Source of the DNA: PALSA-894 sp049698215 | Lineage (GTDB): Bacteria; Pseudomonadota; Alphaproteobacteria; Rhizobiales; Xanthobacteraceae | Assembly (NCBI GenBank): GCA_049698215.1 | Contig: JBAVXH010000076.1 | Coordinates: forward strand, 1 to 12,921 | Reading direction: 5' to 3' | DNA length: 12,921 nt | Shown here: in pieces, positions 6,135 to 11,754 of the stretch | Numbering within the stretch: the stretch's first letter is position 1 | Layout: each line of letters starts with the position of its first letter | Position numbers and translations under genes: made by a program | Notes under the pieces: model-generated | Database searches by the model: none | What the model was told of the DNA's origin: nothing | What the model saw: only the letters and a program-made list of their open reading frames with translations

Positions 6135-6719
6135 ATGCAGCCACTCCGCCGCGCAAATCCCCCTCACGACTATCGCGCCGAACTGTTCGAGCTGATCCGC
6201 ACGCGTTCGTTCGGACGCGGCAAGATCATGCTCGCTTCGGGCCGCGAGAGTGATTTTTACTTCGACCTGCGGCCGACGACGATCCATCCGGCGGGCGCGA
6301 CGGCCGTCGGCGAACTGATCTGCGATGCGCTCGAAGGCACCAGCGCCGAATACGTCGGCGGGCTCGAGGCCGGCGCGATCCCGATCGCAACGGCGGTCGC
6401 GATCGCGAGCCACCGGCGCGGCGGCACGCTGCAGGCGTTCTTCGTGCGCAAGAAGGTCAAGGATCACGGCGCCAAGAAGATGATCGAGGGCCTACCGAAG
6501 GGCGAATCCCTGCGCGGCAAGAATGTCGTGGTGCTCGAGGACACGACCACGACCGGCGGCTCGTCGATGCAGGCCGTGAACGTCCTGCGCGAGGAAGGCG
6601 CGAACATCGTGTGCGTGCTGACGATCGTCGATCGGCTGGAAGGCGCGAAGGAGAACTTCGCCAAGGAAGGCCTCGAGCTACGGACGATCTACACGGCGGA
6701 TGAGTTTTTGAAGGCGTAA
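6135..6719 (+). CDS. pyrE: Orotate phosphoribosyltransferase
   Basis: A 194-residue enzyme that joins orotate to PRPP to make orotidine 5'-phosphate in pyrimidine synthesis. The PRPP-binding motif VVVLEDTTTTGGSS is at 131-144. The flexible catalytic loop rich in Lys (RKKVKDHGAKKMIEG) is at 105-119. The N-terminal part carries KIMLASGRESDFYFDLRPTT (30-49), the substrate-side motif of the family, and GGLEAGAIPIA (75-85). Length is normal. ATG 6135 is preceded by GGAGG with 8 bases between. It ends 2 bp from the stop of the convergent gcdH, so the two transcripts must read into each other or terminate within coding sequence. pyrF is not adjacent. Confidence 0.95.
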   Translation: MQPLRRANPPHDYRAELFELIRTRSFGRGKIMLASGRESDFYFDLRPTTIHPAGATAVGELICDALEGTSAEYVGGLEAGAIPIATAVAIASHRRGGTLQAFFVRKKVKDHGAKKMIEGLPKGESLRGKNVVVLEDTTTTGGSSMQAVNVLREEGANIVCVLTIVDRLEGAKENFAKEGLELRTIYTADEFLKA

Positions 6720-6721
6720 GC

Positions 6722-7939
6722 CTACATGAACGCCTGGATGCCGGTCTGCGCCCGGCCCAAAATCAGCGCGTGGATGTCGTGCGCGCCCTCGTAGGTGTTC
6801 ACCGTTTCGAGATTGCACATCACGCGCATCACGTGGAATTCGTCCGAGATGCCATTGCCGCCGTGCATGTCGCGCGCGAGCCGCGCGATATCGAGCGCCT
6901 TGCCGCAGTTGTTGCGCTTCATCAGCGAGATCGCGGCGGGCGCTGCGGTGTGCGCCTCCAGCATGCGGCCGAGCCGTAAGGCGCCGTGCAAGCCGAGCGT
7001 AATCTCGGTCTGCATGTCGGCGAGCTTCTTCTGGATCAGCTGATTGGCGGCGAGCGGCTTGCCGAACTGCTTGCGGTCGAGCACGTACTGCCGCGCGCGA
7101 TGCCAGCAGAATTCCGCCGCGCCCATCGCGCCCCAGGCGATGCCGTAGCGCGCCATGTTGAGGCAGCCGAACGGGCCGGCGAGGCCCTTCACGTTCGGCA
7201 GCAGGTTCTCCTCGCCCACCACGCAGTTTTCCAGCACGATCTCGCCCGTGACCGACGCGCGCAATGAGAGCTTGCCCTCGATCTTCGGCGTGGAGAATCC
7301 GGGCGTAGCCCGCTCCACGATGAAGCCGCGGATCACGCCGTCGAGCTTCGCCCACACCACCGCGATGTCGGCGATCGGAGAGTTGGTGATCCACATCTTC
7401 GCGCCGGTGAGCGCATAGCCGCCGGACACCTTCTCGGCGCGCGTCACCATCGAGCCCGGGTCGGAGCCGTAGTCCGGCTCGGTGAGGCCGAAGCAGCCGA
7501 CGATCTCGCCGCTCGCAAGCTTCGGCAGATAGCGCCGCCGCTGCGCCTCCGATCCGTAGGAATAGATTGGGTGCATCACCAGCGAGGACTGCACCGACAT
7601 CGCGGAGCGGTAGCCGGAATCGACCGCCTCGACCTCGCGCGCGATCAGCCCGTAGCAGACGTAGCCGAGCCCCGCGCCACCGTATTCCTCCGGAATGGTC
7701 GCGCCGATCAGCCCGAGCGCGCCCATCTCGCGCATGATCTCGCGGTCGAAGCTCTCCTCGCGGTAGGCCCTAAGCACGCGCGGAAGCAGCTTCTCCTGCG
7801 CATAGCCGCGCGCGGTGTCGCGCACCATGCGCTCTTCCTCGGTGAGCTCGCTCTCGAGATCGAGCGGGTCCTCCCAGTTGAAGTCCGCGTCTTTGAGCGA
7901 AATGGCGGGCTTGCCCACATGCTGCTCGGCGACCGACAT
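6722..7939 (-). CDS. gcdH: Glutaryl-CoA dehydrogenase (acyl-CoA dehydrogenase family)
   Basis: A 405-residue FAD enzyme that oxidises and decarboxylates glutaryl-CoA to crotonyl-CoA in lysine and tryptophan breakdown. It fits glutaryl-CoA dehydrogenase better than general acyl-CoA dehydrogenases. VDSGYRSAMSVQSSLV (106-121) carries Arg111, equivalent to the carboxylate-binding Arg94 of the human enzyme. The end block NTYEGAHDIHALILGRAQTG carries Glu384, equivalent to catalytic Glu370. FAD-contact motifs are CFGLTEPDYGSDPGSM (149-164) and KMWITNS (181-187). RKQFGKPLAANQLIQKKLADM (289-309) is also typical. ATG 7939 has AGGAG 7 bases upstream. No electron-transfer flavoprotein or CoA-transferase partner is seen here. 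Confidence 0.93.
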   Translation of the reverse strand: MSVAEQHVGKPAISLKDADFNWEDPLDLESELTEEERMVRDTARGYAQEKLLPRVLRAYREESFDREIMREMGALGLIGATIPEEYGGAGLGYVCYGLIAREVEAVDSGYRSAMSVQSSLVMHPIYSYGSEAQRRRYLPKLASGEIVGCFGLTEPDYGSDPGSMVTRAEKVSGGYALTGAKMWITNSPIADIAVVWAKLDGVIRGFIVERATPGFSTPKIEGKLSLRASVTGEIVLENCVVGEENLLPNVKGLAGPFGCLNMARYGIAWGAMGAAEFCWHRARQYVLDRKQFGKPLAANQLIQKKLADMQTEITLGLHGALRLGRMLEAHTAAPAAISLMKRNNCGKALDIARLARDMHGGNGISDEFHVMRVMCNLETVNTYEGAHDIHALILGRAQTGIQAFM

Positions 7940-7979
7940 GGGTGCGCTCCTGTTTTCCGTGCATCATTATAGCGAGCTT

Positions 7980-8080
7980 GTAGCCCGGATGAAGCGAAGC
8001 GCAATCCGGGACCGGCCCCGCATTCCGCCATAGCGCGTCGAAGACGCGCGTAAACGCGCTTAAGGCTCCATGCGGGCTAC
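7980..8080. repeat. Interspersed intergenic repeat with terminal inverted repeats and internal hairpins
   Basis: A 101-bp element bounded by an 8-bp inverted repeat, GTAGCCCG (7980-7987) and CGGGCTAC (8073-8080). The left part folds as CCGGAT (7985-7990) with ATCCGG (8004-8009), with an inner GCG-AAG-CGC stem. The right part holds three mutually complementary arms: GCGCGTC (8033-8039) pairs with GACGCGC (8043-8049); AGCGCGT (8032-8038) also pairs with ACGCGCT (8054-8060); and GCGCGT (8046-8051) pairs with ACGCGC (8054-8059). The TAGCCCGGAT start followed by AATCCGGG resembles repeats I know as widespread between genes in Bradyrhizobium relatives. It occupies most of the 146-bp gap between the SDR stop and gcdH and carries no T-run. 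Confidence 0.65.
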
Positions 8081-8085
8081 GGGTT

Positions 8086-8892
8086 TTACCCCCGCAGCCA
8101 CACCGCGTCCGCGCCGAGCTCCGGCCAGCCGATCGCACGGCCGGCCTTCCTGGCGGCCTCCGTGGCGGGAAGCGTCGCATCCCAGTTTCCCGCGATGATG
8201 CGGTTGCCGGTGTAGTCCTTCGCCTCGTCCGAGATCAGCCAGCAGGCCGGCGGCCCCATGACCTCCGGCCGCAGCATCTTGGCGCGATCCCAGCCGGCGC
8301 CGTCCGAGATGAATGGCGTGTCGGTCGGCCCGCCCGGGATCAGCACGTTCACGGTGATCCCGTCAGCCTTCAGTTCCGTTGCCCATATCGCCGACATGGA
8401 TTCCAGCGCGGACTTCGTCGCTCCGTAGGGCAGCACGCGCAGCATCGTGCGGAAGCTGGTCGTATTGTTGATCACGCGGCCGACGCCGCCTTTCTTCATG
8501 TGCGGCAGCGCCGCCTGCGTGATCAGCATGGGCGCGCGCACATTGATGGCGAAGAAACGGTCCCAGATTTCGCTCGTCAGTTCCTCGATGGTCGGAAGGT
8601 TCACCTCGCCATCTGGCCGCAGCGACGAGACGCCAATGCCTGCATTGTTGATCACTGCGTCGAGCCGGCCGAAGCGCGCGACCGTCGAGGCAACGGCTTC
8701 GTGGCAGGCGGATTCGGATGACAGATCGATCAGGAACGGATGAATGCGCTCCGACGCGGCGAGGCGATCCAGCGCAGCCGCGTCGCGATCGACCGCCGCG
8801 ACGCTGTGGCCGGCCGCGACCAGCGCCTTCGTGATTGCCGACCCGATGCCGCCTGCCGCGCCGGTGACAAGAACAACCCGACTGCTTGCCAT
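8086..8892 (-). CDS. SDR family oxidoreductase
   Basis: A 268-residue short-chain dehydrogenase/reductase. The nucleotide-binding TGAAGGIG motif is at 10-17, Asp35 at the end of strand 2 favours NAD(H), NNAG is at 82-85, and the catalytic pair Tyr156/Lys160 lies in PYGATK. The usual catalytic Ser, 13 residues before the Tyr, is replaced by Asn143; Thr144, Thr145 or Ser146 in INNTTSF could serve if the loop is one to three residues shorter. Substrate is unknown. Its ATG directly follows the stop of the receptor gene upstream (TAGATG) and AAGGA lies 7 bases before the ATG, so the pair is surely one operon. The protein may act on the compound the receptor binds, though this is only inferred from the pairing. 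Confidence 0.9.
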   Translation of the reverse strand: MASSRVVLVTGAAGGIGSAITKALVAAGHSVAAVDRDAAALDRLAASERIHPFLIDLSSESACHEAVASTVARFGRLDAVINNAGIGVSSLRPDGEVNLPTIEELTSEIWDRFFAINVRAPMLITQAALPHMKKGGVGRVINNTTSFRTMLRVLPYGATKSALESMSAIWATELKADGITVNVLIPGGPTDTPFISDGAGWDRAKMLRPEVMGPPACWLISDEAKDYTGNRIIAGNWDATLPATEAARKAGRAIGWPELGADAVWLRG

Positions 8893-9867
8893 CTAACCGT
8901 CCTTGATGCCCGCCGCCTTGATGATCGGTCCCCACCGGTCGATCTCGGCCTGGAGGAATGTTGCGAGCTCTGCCGGCGTCGAGCCGACCACCGTGGCGCC
9001 AAGCTGCGCGTAGCGCTGCTTCACGGCCGCCGTGTTGAGCGCCGCAACCGCGTCGTCACGCAGTTTCGTGACGATGTCGGGCGGCGTCTTCGCCGACACG
9101 AACAGCGCGAACCACGAGGAGACGTCGTAGCCCGGAATGAACTCGGCGATCGCCGGCAGATCCGGCACCTCGGGCTGGCGACTGGCGGTCGTCACCGCGA
9201 GTCCGCGCACCTGTCCCTGCTGCACCAGCGGCAACGTCGAGGGAAAATTCGCAAAGATCGCGTCGATGCGGCCGGCGATCAGATCGTTCAGCGCGGGTCC
9301 GGCGCCGCGATAGGGAATGTGCGTGACATCGATTCTCGCCATCCGCTTGAACAGCTCGCCCGCGAGATACAGCGACGTGCCGACGCCGGACGAGCAATAG
9401 GTCATCTTGCCGGGATTGGCCTTCGCGCGCGCGATGAAGTCGGGCACCGAACGATCCGGCGAGGAATTCGGGATCGCCATGATGTTCGGGTAGACGCACA
9501 TCAGCGTCACCGGCGCGAAGTCGTTCACCGGATGATACGTGAGCGAGGGCGTGGTGAACTGCGAGATCGCGTGTCCGATGGAGGCGATATAGACGGTGTA
9601 GCCATCCGCCTCGGACGAGAGCACGGCGGCGGCGGCGACATTTCCGCCTGCGCCCGGGCGGTTCTCGACCACCATCTGCTTGCCCCACATCTCCCCGAGG
9701 CGCCCCGCGATGATACGGGCGGCCGCGTCGACCGCGCCGCCGGGCGGGAATGGGCACACCAGCCGCACGAAGCGCGATGGATAGGTTTGCGCCTGCGCGC
9801 GGCGCATCAGCGCGGGTGACGCGGTCGCGGCGGCGCTGAGCGCGATGAAATCCCGGCGCGCAAGCAT
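8893..9867 (-). CDS. Bug-family (TctC-like) tripartite tricarboxylate transporter substrate-binding protein
   Basis: A 324-residue periplasmic receptor. It has a twin-arginine-like N-terminus (ARRDFIALSAAATA) and a likely cut after RAQA (residue 26). Typical Bug motifs follow: VCPFPPGGAVDAAARII (37-53), VENRPGAGGNVAA (67-79), SSGVGTSLYLAGELF, and HIPYRGAGPALNDLIAGRID. Such proteins bind carboxylates or related small acids for TctAB-type membrane partners, but no tctA or tctB gene is here; orphan receptors are common in this family. ATG 9867 has AGGA 8 bases upstream. It is the first gene of a two-gene unit with the SDR gene. It lies divergent from the cysteine synthase gene across a 121-bp region. 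Confidence 0.92.
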   Translation of the reverse strand: MLARRDFIALSAAATASPALMRRAQAQTYPSRFVRLVCPFPPGGAVDAAARIIAGRLGEMWGKQMVVENRPGAGGNVAAAAVLSSEADGYTVYIASIGHAISQFTTPSLTYHPVNDFAPVTLMCVYPNIMAIPNSSPDRSVPDFIARAKANPGKMTYCSSGVGTSLYLAGELFKRMARIDVTHIPYRGAGPALNDLIAGRIDAIFANFPSTLPLVQQGQVRGLAVTTASRQPEVPDLPAIAEFIPGYDVSSWFALFVSAKTPPDIVTKLRDDAVAALNTAAVKQRYAQLGATVVGSTPAELATFLQAEIDRWGPIIKAAGIKDG

Positions 9868-9894
9868 CGGCGTTTCCTAGAGTTCTTGCCTCTG

Positions 9895-9923
9895 AGGTTA
9901 GGAGTGCGCGTCCGGCGCGGCAA
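9895..9923 (-). promoter_or_regulatory. Possible promoter of the receptor-SDR operon
   Basis: Minus strand: TTGCCG (9923-9918), 17-bp spacer, TAACCT (9900-9895). The spacing is ideal but the hexamers are only moderate matches. The leader would be about 20 bases and contains the AGGA ribosome binding site. Confidence 0.3.
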
Positions 9924-9964
9924 GGCTTGTCCTACGGCCAAGCCGGATGCTTAGCTGCGCCGGA
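9911..9964. promoter_or_regulatory. Nested inverted repeats in the divergent control region
   Basis: An outer pair TCCGGCGC (9911-9918) and GCGCCGGA (9957-9964) encloses an inner pair GGCTTG (9924-9929) and CAAGCC (9939-9944). As RNA on the plus strand this would fold as a 54-base two-stem structure ending 24 bases before the cysteine synthase ATG. As DNA, the inner repeat contains a T-N11-A core of the kind bound by LysR-type regulators. No T-run follows, so it is not a standard terminator. Role unknown. Confidence 0.4.
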
Positions 9965-9978
9965 ACCAAGCAATCAGC

Positions 9979-9982
9979 GGAG
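9979..9982 (+). promoter_or_regulatory. Ribosome binding site fixing the cysteine synthase start
   Basis: GGAG, 6 bases before ATG 9989; the alternative ATG at 9947 lies inside the nested inverted repeats and has no such site. Confidence 0.55.
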
Positions 9983-9988
9983 AACGTC

Positions 9989-11035
9989 ATGAAATTCGAC
10001 AGCATCCTCGGCACCGTGGGCAACACGCCGCACGTGCGCATCAACCGGCTCGCGCCCGAGCACGTGAACCTCTACGTCAAGATCGAGGCATTCAATCCGC
10101 TCGGCTCGGTGAAGGATCGCTTGGCGCTCGGCGTGATCGAGGCGGCGGAAAAATCCGGCGAGCTCAAGCCCGGCCAGACCGTGATCGAGGCGACCTCGGG
10201 CAACACCGGCATCGGCCTTGCGATGGTGTGCGCCGCCAAGGGCTATCCGTTCGTCTGTACGATGGCGGAACCGTTCAGCGTCGAGCGGCGCAAGCTGATG
10301 CGTTTCCTTGGCGCCAAGGTGGTGATCACGCCGGCGGCCGGGCGCGGCTTTGGCATGGTCGCGAAGGCCCAGGAGCTTGCCAAGAAGAACGGCTGGTTCC
10401 TGACGCGCCAGTTCGAGAACGAAGCCAATCCCGATATGCATTCGCGCACCACGGCGCGTGAGATCATCGGCGACTTCAAGGACAAGCTCGACTACTGGGT
10501 CACCGGCTTCGGTACCGGCGGCACGCTGAAGGGTGTCGCGCGCGTGTTTCAGAAGGAAATGCCCGACACCAAGATCGTGCTGTGCGAGCCCGCCGAAGCG
10601 CCGATGCTGACCAGCGGTCAGCCGCAGGAGCGCAACGATGACGGCACGCCGGCAAAGCCACATCCGGCCTTCAAGCCGCATCCGATGCAGGGCTGGAGCC
10701 CGGATTTCATCCCGAAGCTCACCGGCGATGCCGTCGACATGAAGGTGGTCGACCGCCTCATCACCATCCCGAATGCCGACGCGATCAAGTGGAGCCAGGA
10801 GCTGGCGAAGAAGGAGGGCATCTTCGTCGGCATCACGGCCGGGGGCACCTTCGCGGGTGCGCTGCAGGTCGCGAAAGATGCCCCGAAGGGCGCGACCATC
10901 CTGTGCATGCTGCCCGACACCGGCGAGCGCTATCTCTCGACACCGCTGTTTGCCGACATTCCGGCCGACATGACCGAGGAAGAGCAGGAGATTTCCCGCT
11001 CCACGCCGAGCCACCAGATGAAGCCTGCGGCCTGA
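9989..11035 (+). CDS. cysK: Cysteine synthase A-like PLP-dependent enzyme
   Basis: A 348-residue fold-type II PLP enzyme of the cysteine synthase family, which makes cysteine from O-acetylserine and sulfide. Seen are the N-terminal TVGNTPHVRINRL, the PLP lysine Lys42 in NPLGSVKDR, the substrate loop TSGNTGIG (69-76), QFENEANPDMHSRTTAREI (141-159), and the phosphate loop GFGTGGT (173-179). It differs from standard CysK in two ways. An insertion of about 20 residues (QERNDDGTPAKPHPAFKPHP, 213-232) lies before MQGWSPDFIPK, and GITAGGTFAG replaces the usual GISSGAA-type segment near residue 281. It may therefore be a lineage variant or use another thiol or acceptor. ATG 9989 is chosen over an in-frame ATG at 9947 because GGAG lies 6 bases upstream and the family starts here. 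Confidence 0.85.
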   Translation: MKFDSILGTVGNTPHVRINRLAPEHVNLYVKIEAFNPLGSVKDRLALGVIEAAEKSGELKPGQTVIEATSGNTGIGLAMVCAAKGYPFVCTMAEPFSVERRKLMRFLGAKVVITPAAGRGFGMVAKAQELAKKNGWFLTRQFENEANPDMHSRTTAREIIGDFKDKLDYWVTGFGTGGTLKGVARVFQKEMPDTKIVLCEPAEAPMLTSGQPQERNDDGTPAKPHPAFKPHPMQGWSPDFIPKLTGDAVDMKVVDRLITIPNADAIKWSQELAKKEGIFVGITAGGTFAGALQVAKDAPKGATILCMLPDTGERYLSTPLFADIPADMTEEEQEISRSTPSHQMKPAA

Positions 11036-11120
11036 AGCGCCCAAAGGCTGCAGCACAATCTTGCGTCGACCTTGGGTCAGGTCCACACTCGCCTCATTCA
11101 ACAGGGGCGGGGAGGGCACG

Positions 11121-11753
11121 ATGCGAAGCGTGATTGCGCTCGCGGCGCTCGCGATGCTGTCGAGCGGGGCAGAGGCGCAGAGCCTCAAGGTCGTGGAGGT
11201 GAGCGCGCCCGCGATCAACTGCGTGTTCAATGCGAGCTGCACGATCACCGTCTCGGACACGGTTGGAAACATCCTGCTGCCCACCGTGCTGCCCGGCACC
11301 GCATGGCTGCAGTCGCGCACCTTCAGCGGACAGCCGGGGACTCCGGCTGCAGGCCTGACGGGTTACGAGTATCGCATCAGCCTGACCCAGGCCTCGGGAC
11401 AGGCCGAATGCATTACCGGCTTCACGATGAATTTCGGTCCGCACAAGCCGCTGCCTTACAAGGACGCGACGCTGGCCGACGTATTCGTGGTGACGGGCGG
11501 GGGCCTCGGCACGATCAGCCTCAAGTCGGCCATGCGCTTCGGCGACGTGATCGAGTTCACGCTCAAGTCGCCGCTGTGCCTCAACGGAACCGCTGATATC
11601 AAGAACACGACATTCTTCATCGGGCTCGCGGCCGAGGCGGCGCCGATGCATGTCAATTCGCAGATCTCAGTGATCGGTATGGTGCCGATCTATGCGGCGG
11701 ACGCGCGCGTGCCGACACACACGGTCGCGCCGGACCCGCCGGGCGGGCTGTAG
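11121..11753 (+). CDS. Exported hypothetical protein
   Basis: A 210-residue protein from ATG 11121, with GGAGG 5 bases upstream. A signal peptide (MRSVIALAALAMLSSGAEA) is cut before or just after Gln20. The mature part looks beta-rich and polar, with four cysteines (34, 40, 97, 153) that could form two disulfides, and a Gly/Thr/Ser-rich character. It ends in a Pro-rich tail (APDPPGGL). I recognise no domain and assign no function. An in-frame upstream start at 11061 would add a non-signal-like leader and has no ribosome binding site. It follows the cysteine synthase by 85 bp and may be read from its transcript. Its stop is 1 bp from the stop of the convergent LTxxQ gene. Confidence 0.75.
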   Translation: MRSVIALAALAMLSSGAEAQSLKVVEVSAPAINCVFNASCTITVSDTVGNILLPTVLPGTAWLQSRTFSGQPGTPAAGLTGYEYRISLTQASGQAECITGFTMNFGPHKPLPYKDATLADVFVVTGGGLGTISLKSAMRFGDVIEFTLKSPLCLNGTADIKNTTFFIGLAAEAAPMHVNSQISVIGMVPIYAADARVPTHTVAPDPPGGL

Positions 11754-11754
11754 G

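Noticed and set aside
8740..9819. A 359-codon plus-strand open frame opposite the Bug receptor gene
   Set aside because: Shadow frame: the Bug protein on the other strand has all family motifs, while this one is composed of Arg/Asp/Gly repeats.
11073..11089. GACCT/AGGTC hairpin after the cysteine synthase as a terminator
   Set aside because: The stem is short and has no T-run after it.
9974..11320. A 448-codon minus-strand open frame opposite the cysteine synthase
   Set aside because: Its sequence is rich in Arg, His, Leu and Asp, as expected for the complement of a GC-rich gene, with no domain or ribosome binding site.
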